Below are positions 7,334 through 14,388 of a DNA stretch of 24,852 nt, piece after piece. Origin of the DNA: Desulfovibrio sp. UBA6121 (GTDB lineage: Bacteria; Desulfobacterota; Desulfovibrionia; Desulfovibrionales; Desulfovibrionaceae). The translations under genes were made by a program, and so were the position numbers. The notes beneath the pieces are model-generated. The model worked only from the letters and a program-made list of their open reading frames with translations. It was not told where the DNA came from and searched no databases. Numbering within the stretch: position 1 is the stretch's first letter; the number at the start of each line of letters is the position of its first letter. The stretch spans positions 5,875 through 30,726 of the forward strand of contig DIVX01000067.1 of assembly GCA_002422505.1 (NCBI GenBank), given 5' to 3'.

Positions 7334-8189
7334 GCACTTCCATCAAATACTGCCCATAGTCATTTTTCAACATCTCCCTCGCCAGCTTTTCCAGCTGCGG
7401 GGCGTCGATGTAGCCCATGCGGTAGGCGATTTCTTCAACGCAGGCGATGCGCAGGCTCTGGTTCTCCTGCACCATGCGCACGAAGTTGGCCGCGCGCAAA
7501 AGCGACTCGTGCGTGCCCATGTCCAGCCAGGCCCAGCCGCGCCCGCAGAGTTCGACCGAGAGATCGCCGCGCTTGAGATAGGCGTTGTTCACGTCGGTGA
7601 TCTCAAGCTCGCCGCGCGGGGAGGGTTTGAGCGCGCGCGCAATGTCCACCACGTCGTTGTCGTAAAAATACAAGCCCGTCACCGCATAGCGCGACTTCGG
7701 CACGCGCGGCTTTTCCTCGATGGAAAGCACCTTCTGCTCTTCGTCGAACTCCACAACGCCGAAGCGCTCCGGGTCCTTCACGGGGTAGGCGAACACCGTG
7801 CCGCCAGTGGTGAGCCCGGCGCAGCGCCGCAGCACCTCGGAAAGCCCCTGGGCGTGGAAAATGTTGTCACCCAGCACCAAACTCACTGTGTCGCGGCCAA
7901 TGAACTCCGCGCCCAGCACAAAGGCCTGGGCCAGGCCGTCGGGGCTGGGCTGCGCCACATAGCTGAAGTTGAGGCCCAGGCTCGACCCGTCGCCCAGCAT
8001 TTCGGCAAAGCGCGGCAGGTCCGTCGGGGTGGAAATCACCAGAATGTCGCGGATGCCCGCCAGCATCAGCGTGGAGAGCGGGTAGTAGATCATGGGCTTG
8101 TCGTACACCGGCAGCAGCTGCTTGCTGATGACGCGGGTGAGGGGATGCAGGCGCGTGCCCGAACCGCCGGCGAGAATGATGCCCTTCAT
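7323..8189 (-). CDS. rfbA: Glucose-1-phosphate thymidylyltransferase
   Basis: The 288-aa product makes dTDP-glucose from glucose-1-phosphate and dTTP, the first step toward dTDP-rhamnose for surface polysaccharide. The N-terminus has the nucleotide-binding signature GGSGTRLHPLT followed by SKQLLPVYDKPMIYYPLS. LVLGDNIFHAQG, YPVKDPERFGVVEFDE, SIEEKPRVPKSRYAVTGLYFYD and LDMGTHESLLRA also match RmlA. Length is standard for the family. ATG 8189 has GGAGC 5 bases upstream. rfbB, rfbC and rfbD are not in the window, so the gene is isolated from the usual cluster. Its last codons overlap the foreign-looking DUF4393 gene on the other strand. Confidence 0.97.
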   Translation of the reverse strand: MKGIILAGGSGTRLHPLTRVISKQLLPVYDKPMIYYPLSTLMLAGIRDILVISTPTDLPRFAEMLGDGSSLGLNFSYVAQPSPDGLAQAFVLGAEFIGRDTVSLVLGDNIFHAQGLSEVLRRCAGLTTGGTVFAYPVKDPERFGVVEFDEEQKVLSIEEKPRVPKSRYAVTGLYFYDNDVVDIARALKPSPRGELEITDVNNAYLKRGDLSVELCGRGWAWLDMGTHESLLRAANFVRMVQENQSLRIACVEEIAYRMGYIDAPQLEKLAREMLKNDYGQYLMEVLKQ

Positions 8190-8331
8190 GTTTGCTCCGC
8201 TGTGATGGATTGGGCCGCGCGCGGTTTACATCGCGGGCCGTGGTTGCTAGGCTGCTGGGGTGGATACCCTGTTTGGGCCGCCCCTGGCAACTGCCTGGGC
8301 GCGCCTGGGACGTCATCCCCTAAGGAGAGCT

Positions 8332-9096
8332 ATGTTGTTTCAGGCCGGACCCCCGTTTCTTTTGCTGGCGCTTGTGGCCCTGGTGCTGCTTGGGCTGTTT
8401 GTGGTGCTGCCGGTGAGCCTAGTGGCCACGGCCTTCGGCAAGCTTGGGCTCAGCGGGGCGCAGGGTCTGGCCGTGTTTCTGCTCACCCTTGTGGGCAGCC
8501 GCTGGAACCTGCCCATTTACCGCACCACGCGCCTTGTGCGCGGCGAACCCGCCCCGGCCAGCCGCCTGTTCGGCTTCTCCGGACAGCTTGGGCGCATGCG
8601 CTTCGGCGGCAATCCCTTCGGCCCCCTGCAGGACGACGGCCTGCTGCTTTCGGAGCAGACCGTGGCGGTGAACGTGGGCGGCTGCATCGTGCCCTGCCTG
8701 CTCTCGGCCTGGTTTGTGTGGCAAATGCAGGCCGCTGGCGTGCTGGGGCCGTGGGTGCTTTTATGTGTGTTGATTCCCGCCCTGGCGTGCTACCTGCTGG
8801 CCCGGCCCATGCCGGGCATCGGCATCGGCGTGCCGGTGCTTTTGCCCCCGGCCGTGGCGGCCATGACGGCCATTCTGCTTGCGCCCGATGCCGCCACCCT
8901 GCCGGGGCACGAATCCCTGGCGCCGCGCGCGGCCTACATGGCCGGGGCGCTGGGCACGCTTCTGGGTGCGGATTTGGCGCACCTGCTGAACCGCCGCACC
9001 CTGGCCATGCTTGATGCGCCGCTTTTGTCCATCGGCGGGGCGGGCACCTTCGACGGCATCTTCCTCGCAGGCATCATCGCGGTGCTGCTGGCGTAA
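8332..9096 (+). CDS. DUF1614 integral membrane protein
   Basis: The 254-aa product is mostly hydrophobic. I count six or seven likely membrane helices: residues about 7-35, 38-55, 117-137, 140-160, 163-190, 205-228 and 235-254. The segments GIGIGVPVLLPP, GADLAHLLNRR and the end SIGGAGTFDGIFLAGIIAVLLA are typical of DUF1614, a conserved family without known function. The start is ATG 8332, with AAGGAG 5 bases upstream; an earlier in-frame start would remove the ribosome site. It is divergent from rfbA, and the 142 bases between them contain no promoter pair that I trust. The next gene begins 33 bp downstream, so the two may share a message. Confidence 0.85.
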   Translation: MLFQAGPPFLLLALVALVLLGLFVVLPVSLVATAFGKLGLSGAQGLAVFLLTLVGSRWNLPIYRTTRLVRGEPAPASRLFGFSGQLGRMRFGGNPFGPLQDDGLLLSEQTVAVNVGGCIVPCLLSAWFVWQMQAAGVLGPWVLLCVLIPALACYLLARPMPGIGIGVPVLLPPAVAAMTAILLAPDAATLPGHESLAPRAAYMAGALGTLLGADLAHLLNRRTLAMLDAPLLSIGGAGTFDGIFLAGIIAVLLA

Positions 9097-9129
9097 TCTT
9101 CCCATAAGCATAGGGCGACAGGAGTTCCC

Positions 9130-9975
9130 ATGAGCGCACAGACCGGACAAACCGGCGAAATTTTCCTGCGTTTCCACAAGCAGCCAGGGCTGGTGACCGG
9201 GCAAACGGCCGGGCAGCGCTTTCTTCTTTTTGGCGGCCCCATGCAAACGGGAGCGCCGGTTGGCTTGCCTCCCTGCATGGCCTTTGCCCACGCCGAGGTC
9301 CTGCCTGCGCTGCGCGCCGGGCACCTGCTGCGCGGCGAGCAGGAGGAGCACCGCGTGCTTGGCCGCACTTGGTGGCCCGGCCTGGGCACCCAGCCCAGCG
9401 CCCCTTGCTGGCTGGCGGAAACGCTGGTGCCAGCGCCTTCCGGGCTGGACGAAGTGCGGAAGTTGGCACTCTTGCGCAGCGGTTTTGCACTTGCCTGGAT
9501 CACTTTGAGCGACAAAGGCGCGGCTGGCCTGCGCGCCGACGCCTCCGGCCCGCTCATAGAGGAACTGGCCCGCGCCGAGATGCCGCTGTGCCTGGCGCAA
9601 GGCTTTGTGCTGCCGGACGAGGAGCGCCAGCTTGCGGCCTTGTTGACGCAGCTGGCCCTGGTGGACGGATTTGACTTCATTTGCACCACCGGCGGCACGG
9701 GTGTTGCACCGCGTGATGTAACCCCGGAGGCCACCGTGCGCGTCATAGAGAAGCGCATGGCGGGCTTCGAGCGGGCCATGACCCTGGTGAGCCTGACCAA
9801 GACCCCGCGTGGCGCGGTGTCACGCGCGGTGTGCGGCACCCTTGGCGGTGCGCTCATCGTGAACCTGCCCGGCAGCCCCAAGGCCGTGCGCGAATGCCTG
9901 GGAGCGGTTTTGCCCGCCGTTGCGCACACCATAGAAAAGCTGCAGGGCGATCCTTCGGACTGCGCGGTCGGCTAG
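9130..9975 (+). CDS. MogA/MoaB-like molybdopterin adenylyltransferase with N-terminal extension
   Basis: The C-terminal half, from about residue 118, is a MoCF-binding domain. It has ITLSDKGAAGLRADASGPLI (the SD-x-G-xx-xD-xSGP motif), TTGGTGVAPRDVTPEAT (the molybdopterin loop), TKTPRGAVSRAVCGTLGG and NLPGSPKAVRECL. MogA activates molybdopterin with ATP before molybdate insertion; MoaB proteins do the same in many bacteria. The first ~115 residues do not belong to this fold. They carry GLPPCMAFAHAEV and LLRGEQEEHRVLGRTWWP and are unassigned; a degenerate MOSC-like or sulfur-handling domain is possible but unproven. ATG 9130 follows AGGAG by 5 bases. At 281 aa it is far longer than MogA (about 195). 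Sulfate reducers need molybdenum or tungsten formate dehydrogenases, which fits. Confidence 0.85.
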   Translation: MSAQTGQTGEIFLRFHKQPGLVTGQTAGQRFLLFGGPMQTGAPVGLPPCMAFAHAEVLPALRAGHLLRGEQEEHRVLGRTWWPGLGTQPSAPCWLAETLVPAPSGLDEVRKLALLRSGFALAWITLSDKGAAGLRADASGPLIEELARAEMPLCLAQGFVLPDEERQLAALLTQLALVDGFDFICTTGGTGVAPRDVTPEATVRVIEKRMAGFERAMTLVSLTKTPRGAVSRAVCGTLGGALIVNLPGSPKAVRECLGAVLPAVAHTIEKLQGDPSDCAVG

Positions 9976-10008
9976 GGGCATTTTCGCCGGAAGGGGCATG
10001 TTTGGTCC

Positions 10009-10037
10009 TTGCATCCCGTGATTCCGTTGAGTATAAA
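10009..10037 (+). promoter_or_regulatory. Sigma-70 promoter ahead of tolC
   Basis: TTGCAT and TATAAA are separated by exactly 17 bases. The pair lies just after the stop of the MogA-like gene and about 73 bases before the tolC start. It probably drives tolC, the selenoprotein gene and the mltB-like gene. Confidence 0.6.
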
Positions 10038-10110
10038 CACCTGTTTGAAAGCTGCCGATAGCGCACAGGCGACAGGTTCCTCTCCCAAACGCGCAGCACA
10101 AGGAAACGCT

Positions 10111-11517
10111 ATGAATCGCAAAAAAGCCTTCCGCACCCTTTCGGCCTTCGTGCTGGCCTTCTGTCTCGCCGCGCCCTCGCTTTCCCCGGCGCAGGAGCAA
10201 GGCCAGCCAGCAGGGCCGACGGCCCCGCAGGATGCGGTCATGGGCCAGGTTGCGCCGCAGGCCATGCCGACCACCCTGGACCTGAAACAGGCTGTGGAAT
10301 ACGGCCTGGCCAACAACCCCACCATGGCTTCCGCCCGTGCGCAGCTGCTTGGCAGCCAGTACGACCAGAACTCCGCCATGGCAGATTTTTTGCCCACGGC
10401 CACCGCCAATTATGGGGTACTCAATTACGACCGCCAGCCCAGGAGCGGCGGCGTAAAATCTGCGGACCAGACCACCTGGAGCGCGCAGCTGAACCTGCAC
10501 CAGCCGGTGTTCACGGGCTTCCAGCTTTTGTCCACGTTCCAAAAGGCCAAGCTGGCCAAAGAGCAGAACGAGGCCAAGCTCACCCAGACCGAACTGTCGC
10601 TCATCGGGGCCATACAAACCAACTACTTGGCGCACCTTAAGGCCAAGATGGACGTGAAGAGCGCGCAGGACTCGGTGGAGCGCCTGAAGTCGCAGCTCAA
10701 GGTCACCACGGCCTTTTACGACGTGGGCCTGAAGCCCAAGCTCGACGTGCTCCAGGCCGAGGTGGACGAGGCCAACGCCGAACAGGACCTGCTCAAGGCC
10801 CAGAACTCGCACGACACCACCCGCGCCAAGCTCAACTCGCTTTTGAACCTGCCCCTTGAGGCCCCCGTGACCTACGTGGGCGAACTGTCGTACCTGCCCT
10901 TCAGTCTTGGCCTTACGGATTGCCTGAACCGCGCCTACAAGGGCCGCCCGGACATCCTCATCGGCGTCAAGAGCGTGGGCATGGCCGAGAAGGACAAGAC
11001 CATTGCGGGCAGCAGCTTCTACCCGCAGGTGAGCGCGGACTACAACTACTACAAGAAGGGCGACAGTCCCGCCGTCAATGAAAGCAAGTACTTGTCCAAT
11101 TCCGCGCAGGATTATTGGACCGTGGGCGCGAACGCTTCCTGGACTTTCTTCCAGTGGGGCAGCACCTACAACAAGTTCAAGAGCGGCGGCGAATCCGTGA
11201 ACAAGATGCAGGCCGACCTGGAGAACACCAAACTGAACGCCGGGTTCGAGGTGAAGCAGTACCTCTTGAATCAGCGCGAGGCTGCGGACCGCATCTCCGT
11301 GGCCCGGAAGTCCGTCGAGGCCTCTCGCGAGAGCTACCGCATGGCCCTGGCGCGCTACCAGGCCCAGGTGGGCACCAACACCGACGTATTGGACGCCCAG
11401 GCCAAGGTCAGCAGCAGCGAAGCTTCCCTGTCCCAGGCCCTGTCTGATTACCAGACCGCCTTGTCCAATCTGTACATCGCCATGGGTGAGAAGAATCCGC
11501 CCCTTGAGATTCGCTAG
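10111..11517 (+). CDS. TolC-family outer membrane efflux protein
   Basis: The 468-aa product has a signal peptide (MNRKKAFRTLSAFVLAFC, then a small-residue cleavage region near AQEQ). Two outer-membrane-efflux repeats follow. The first has LDLKQAVEYGLANNPTMASAR, the classic TolC opening helix, and LHQPVFTGFQLLS. The second has NASWTFFQWGS, then long Ala/Gln/Leu-rich helices with ALARYQAQVGTNTDVLDAQ and a closing SDYQTALSNLYIAMG. These proteins form trimeric beta-barrels with a periplasmic helical tunnel for type I secretion or multidrug export. No partner adaptor or ABC/RND pump is in the window, so the substrate is unknown. ATG 10111 has AAGGAA about 5 bases upstream. The selenoprotein gene starts only 9 bases after the stop. 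Confidence 0.95.
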   Translation: MNRKKAFRTLSAFVLAFCLAAPSLSPAQEQGQPAGPTAPQDAVMGQVAPQAMPTTLDLKQAVEYGLANNPTMASARAQLLGSQYDQNSAMADFLPTATANYGVLNYDRQPRSGGVKSADQTTWSAQLNLHQPVFTGFQLLSTFQKAKLAKEQNEAKLTQTELSLIGAIQTNYLAHLKAKMDVKSAQDSVERLKSQLKVTTAFYDVGLKPKLDVLQAEVDEANAEQDLLKAQNSHDTTRAKLNSLLNLPLEAPVTYVGELSYLPFSLGLTDCLNRAYKGRPDILIGVKSVGMAEKDKTIAGSSFYPQVSADYNYYKKGDSPAVNESKYLSNSAQDYWTVGANASWTFFQWGSTYNKFKSGGESVNKMQADLENTKLNAGFEVKQYLLNQREAADRISVARKSVEASRESYRMALARYQAQVGTNTDVLDAQAKVSSSEASLSQALSDYQTALSNLYIAMGEKNPPLEIR

Positions 11518-11526
11518 GGGGCTTGC

Positions 11527-11748
11527 GTGAGTTTTTTGAGTTCCTATCGCAAACGGCCCGAGGTGCGCATTCTCCCGGGCGTAACCTGCCCGGCGTGCGG
11601 CGGCGGGCTGTACCTCAGCCGGGCTTGAGGCGGCATCAATCTGCGCTGCACGGGGTGCGGCGCCACACACCGGATTCAGGATTTCGCTTCCCAGCTGGGC
11701 GATGACTTCGAGGAGGAGGTGGGCTTTGTGCCCATGGACCGCCTGTGA
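11527..11748 (+). CDS. Small dual-CXXC selenoprotein with in-frame UGA (Sec34)
   Basis: Read through TGA 11626-11628, the frame gives a 73-aa protein: GTG start, CPAC at residues 21-24, selenocysteine at 34, CTGC at 41-44, then an acidic tail ending VPMDRL and a true TGA at 11746. The continuous zinc-ribbon or redox-like layout on both sides of the UGA argues against a chance stop. Proteins of this type in Desulfovibrio-like bacteria are, as I recall, annotated as dual CXXC motif small (seleno)proteins. A 9-bp hairpin begins 14 bases after the UGA, with its loop 23 bases from it, as bacterial SECIS elements require. AGGGGG sits 6 bases before GTG 11527. It is tightly spaced after tolC and overlaps the mltB-like gene. 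Function is unknown; thiol/selenol redox or metal binding is an inference. The alternative is a nonsense mutation. Confidence 0.8.
11643..11663 (+). promoter_or_regulatory. SECIS-like hairpin for UGA recoding
   Basis: GCGCTGCAC pairs with GTGCGGCGC through nine base pairs, one of them a U-G wobble, around the loop GGG. It starts 14 bases after the in-frame UGA. In bacteria, SelB binds a stem-loop just 3' of the Sec codon, with guanines and a U in or next to the apical loop. The geometry fits; the exact loop contacts cannot be confirmed by eye. Confidence 0.65.
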
Positions 11749-12697
11749 ACAGGCCCTTTGTGGCGCTTTAGCCAGCTGCGCTGCCCGCAAGGCGCGCAGG
11801 CCCGGCCTTCTGGCGCGGCCTCTTTGGGCCGCGCTCGTTTTTGTGTTGCTGCTGCCCGGTTTGGCCCTGGCGCAAAGCACCTGGGAGCCCCTTACCCGCA
11901 AGCTGGCCGAGGACGGCTTCGACCCCGTCAGGCTCAACGCCCTGTTTTCCAGGGCCGAGGTGCGCTTCGACCCGCAGGTGATGGCGCGCAAGATGAACGC
12001 CCTGCTTGAGGTCAAGCTTTCCGCAGGCAAGCCGAAGGCGGCGGCCCCTGAACTGTACATCAGCTACCTGAACCCGTTCCTGCTCATGCAGGGGCGCGAC
12101 TTCATGACCGCGCAGCGCCCGGCCCTGCAGGAGGCCCGCGCGCGTTACGGCGTGCCCGAGGACATCCTCACCGCGCTTCTGCTGGTGGAAACCAAGCTTG
12201 GCCGCAACATCGGCAGCAAGAACGCGCTTTCCACCCTGGCCAGCATGGCCCTCGCGGCCGATTTTTCCCTGGTGGCCCCGCACCTGGACCAGCGCGAGGT
12301 AACGCCGGACCTGGCCCTGTGGCTGCGCTGGCGCACGGCCCAGAAGGGCGCCTGGGCCTACAAGGAACTCAAGGCTCTGCTCATCTATGCCAAAAACGCC
12401 GGGCTGGACCCGGCCAGCATCCCGAGTTCGGTTTACGGGGCCATCGGCATCTGCCAGTTCATGCCCACCAACGCCGTGCGCTTCGGCGCGGACCTGGACG
12501 GCGATGGCCGCGTGGATCTCTTCAGCCCGGCGGACGCCTTGCTGAGCGCGGCGCGGTTTCTGGCCGCCAACGGCTGGCGCGCGGGGCTCACGCGGGAGCG
12601 GCAAATGGTGGTGCTTTACCGCTACAACCACTCGCACCCCTACACGCGCACCATTATGGCCGTGGCCGACCGCCTGCGCGGCGACGACGCCCCCTAG
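11702..12697 (+). CDS. Lytic murein transglycosylase, MltB family (SLT_2)
   Basis: The product cleaves the MurNAc-GlcNAc bond of peptidoglycan with anhydro-MurNAc formation. The MltB/SLT_2 core is clear: RYGVPEDILTALLLVETKLGR with the catalytic Glu of VETKLG, then SKNALSTLASMALA, YGAIGICQFMPTNA, and the typical DGDGRVDLFSPADALLSAARFLAANGW. A signal sequence runs through ARPLWAALVFVLLLPGLALA with cleavage near AQS; there is no lipobox. The start is uncertain. ATG 11702 gives 331 aa but has a poor ribosome site. TTG 11726 lies behind AGGAGGAGG and gives 323 aa. Both lie inside the selenoprotein gene in another frame, so translation is probably coupled to it. Confidence 0.9.
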   Translation: MTSRRRWALCPWTACEQALCGALASCAARKARRPGLLARPLWAALVFVLLLPGLALAQSTWEPLTRKLAEDGFDPVRLNALFSRAEVRFDPQVMARKMNALLEVKLSAGKPKAAAPELYISYLNPFLLMQGRDFMTAQRPALQEARARYGVPEDILTALLLVETKLGRNIGSKNALSTLASMALAADFSLVAPHLDQREVTPDLALWLRWRTAQKGAWAYKELKALLIYAKNAGLDPASIPSSVYGAIGICQFMPTNAVRFGADLDGDGRVDLFSPADALLSAARFLAANGWRAGLTRERQMVVLYRYNHSHPYTRTIMAVADRLRGDDAP

Positions 12698-12823
12698 CGT
12701 TTGCGCGCGGACGTTGCCGGTTGCGGCCCACGCGAAACGCCATGCGGGATGACAGGCGCGGCGTCCTGATGTGTACTCATGCCGCTGCCTGGCTGGTGGG
12801 TGCCGGAGCTGTAAGGTAGGACT

Positions 12824-13930
12824 TTAGTCGAAGAAGCCTTCGTACAGGGTGAGGGTGCGCTGCAGAAAGTCCCGGCCGGAAAGCTGGGAAAGGGTCAGGT
12901 CGCAGGCCTTCAGGTTCTGCTTGCGGTATTCGGGGTCGTCGATGGCGCGGGCCAGCAGGCGCACCATGGCGTCCACATCGCCGGGTTCGAAGAGCGCCTC
13001 CGGCGGCAAGAGGTCTGGCATGACGCCAACGCCGGAGGAAATAAGCGGCCTGCCCGTGGACATGATCTCCAGGGCGGCGCGGGCGATGGTTTCCGACCAC
13101 AGCGAGGCCACGATGCCCAGGTCGGCGGCGGAAAGGCAGGCGGCAACGTCCTCCCGGCGGCCGGTTATGACCACAAAACGCTCCAGCTTGTACTGTTTGA
13201 TCCAGGCCCGCACTTCATCCTCGCCCGTGGCGCTGCCAAACCCCAGAAGCAGCAGCCGCAGCCTGCGGTAGCCCTGTTTGTGAATCAGCCGGGACACGGC
13301 CTCCAGGGTTTCGCGCTGGCCCTTCACCTTGTCGAAGCGGCCCACCAGGGTCAGCACGGTCTCGCGCGGGCCGAAGCCGAACTCGGCGCGCACGCGCTCG
13401 CGGCCTTTTTCATCGAAGCGGAAGCGCTCCCGGTCCACCCCGCCGTGGATCAGCCAGACCTTGTCTTCCGGGGTGCGCATGGCCGTCAAGAAATGCCGCG
13501 CCATGCGCGAGTTGGTGACCACCACGGCATCGGCCACGCGGGCGTGCAGAAAGCGGTTCAGCGCATCGGCCCTGGGCGGGCGCTGGTCGCCGCGGGTGCG
13601 CACCAGCTTGAAGCCGAAGCCCAGCATCTTCAAGAGTCCCCAAAGGAAGAAGCCCTCGCCCCGGTGGCAGTTCACTATCTGCGGCTTGAGCGAACGCAGC
13701 AGCGCGGCCAGTTTGAAGAGGGTGACGGCCAGGCGCAGCGGGTTTGCGGTGTTCAGGTCCGCCGGGCGCGCATCAAGCCCCCATTCCAGGGCTTTTTTGT
13801 GGCTTTCGGTGCCCGCCTGGGTGATGACCACCACAGTGTGACCGGCTTCCTGCAGCAGGCGGGCAAGGTACAGCCCGTACCACACAGTGGCGTTGAACCA
13901 GCGGACATTGACGACCTGAATGACAACCAT
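12824..13930 (-). CDS. Glycosyltransferase family 4 (GT-B fold)
   Basis: The 368-aa product has an N-terminal acceptor domain (VVIQVVNVRWFNATVWYGLYLARLL is the GT4 pattern of a strand, a glycine/aromatic loop and a helix). The C-terminal donor domain begins near VLTLVGRFDKVKGQ. It has LLLLGFGSATGEDEV and VVITGRREDVAACLSAADL. The EX7E motif is seen as ETIARAALE, followed by MSTGRPLISSGVGVMPDLL, which binds the nucleotide sugar. Such enzymes build LPS, O-antigen or exopolysaccharide on the inner face of the membrane. The donor and acceptor are unknown. It is the second gene of a leftward pair with moaE (60-bp gap). The start ATG 13930 has only a weak AAGG upstream. Confidence 0.93.
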   Translation of the reverse strand: MVVIQVVNVRWFNATVWYGLYLARLLQEAGHTVVVITQAGTESHKKALEWGLDARPADLNTANPLRLAVTLFKLAALLRSLKPQIVNCHRGEGFFLWGLLKMLGFGFKLVRTRGDQRPPRADALNRFLHARVADAVVVTNSRMARHFLTAMRTPEDKVWLIHGGVDRERFRFDEKGRERVRAEFGFGPRETVLTLVGRFDKVKGQRETLEAVSRLIHKQGYRRLRLLLLGFGSATGEDEVRAWIKQYKLERFVVITGRREDVAACLSAADLGIVASLWSETIARAALEIMSTGRPLISSGVGVMPDLLPPEALFEPGDVDAMVRLLARAIDDPEYRKQNLKACDLTLSQLSGRDFLQRTLTLYEGFFD

Positions 13931-13990
13931 GGCGGCGGGCCTTATGCTCCGCGCCGGGAGTGCCGATGAAGAAGACGGGGCGGGCGCGGG

Positions 13991-14353
13991 CTAGCCAAAG
14001 ATTTCCCGCTTGTTCACGGCTTCGCTCTTGATGCGGTCGAGCAGGTCGGCCAGGGCGGGCTTGACGTTTTCGCGGATGTCTCCGGCTACGATGAGGAAGA
14101 GCACGTCGTCGCCGGGGTGCATGAGACCACCGTTGGCGTGGGCCACAGCGCGGAAAATGCCCGGACGTTTTTCGATCTCTTCGCAAATGGCCTGCATCTT
14201 GGCGCGGTCTGGGGTTATCTCAATGGCGGTTATGTCCGCGTGGTCGGCCCGCGACCAGCCGCGCACCACGCCGTTGTGCACAAGGATCATGCCGACATTT
14301 TCCGTAAAGCCCGGCTCCTTCTTGAGTTCTGCGATTGCCTGGCTTATGTCCAT
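13991..14353 (-). CDS. moaE: MoaE-family molybdopterin synthase large subunit (sulfate-reducer type)
   Basis: The 120-aa product resembles the short MoaE variants of Desulfovibrio-type bacteria. It has VGMILVHNGVVRGWSR (MoaE: a glycine/valine strand then VR), ITAIEITPDRAKMQAICEEI, GIFRAVAHANGGLMHPGDDV and VLFLIVAGDIRENVKPALADLLDRIK. MoaE dimerises with two MoaD subunits to transfer two sulfurs into precursor Z. The lysines K109 and K115 near the C-terminus (DRIKSEAVNKREIFG) may match the catalytic lysines of E. coli MoaE, in WKKE context. E. coli MoaE is about 150 aa, so this is short, and the usual dimer segments are partly absent. GGAGG lies 6 bases before ATG 14353. moaD is not adjacent. 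The divergent neighbour starts only 35 bp away. Confidence 0.83.
   Translation of the reverse strand: MDISQAIAELKKEPGFTENVGMILVHNGVVRGWSRADHADITAIEITPDRAKMQAICEEIEKRPGIFRAVAHANGGLMHPGDDVLFLIVAGDIRENVKPALADLLDRIKSEAVNKREIFG
14322..14350 (+). promoter_or_regulatory. Possible promoter within moaE reading toward the zinc-knuckle gene
   Basis: TTGAGT and TATGTC are separated by 17 bases and end 38 bases before ATG 14389. The -10 match is poor. It is listed because the 35-bp gap between the divergent starts leaves no room for a promoter outside coding sequence. Confidence 0.25.
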
Positions 14354-14388
14354 ATGAAACCTCCGGTAGGGGTTGACCTGGAGAGCAA

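Noticed and set aside
8190..8331. Promoter pair in the rfbA / DUF1614 divergent gap
   Set aside because: Elements such as TTGCTA near 8243 have no acceptable -10 at the right distance. I could not support a call.
7326..9014. 562-codon plus-strand open frame opposite rfbA
   Set aside because: It is antisense to rfbA, then runs out of frame through the DUF1614 gene. No family features.
11527..11748. Reading this gene as a pseudogene with a nonsense mutation
   Set aside because: The frame, CXXC motifs and C-terminal sequence are kept on both sides of UGA, and the hairpin sits at the correct distance. Recoding is the simpler account, although it is not proven.
9820..12060. Long minus-strand open frame of 746 codons across tolC
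   Set aside because: It lies opposite the well-supported tolC, selenoprotein and mltB-like genes. Its translation is low-complexity Leu/Gly/Val/His-rich, as expected from the antisense of GC-rich codons, and has no recognisable motif.
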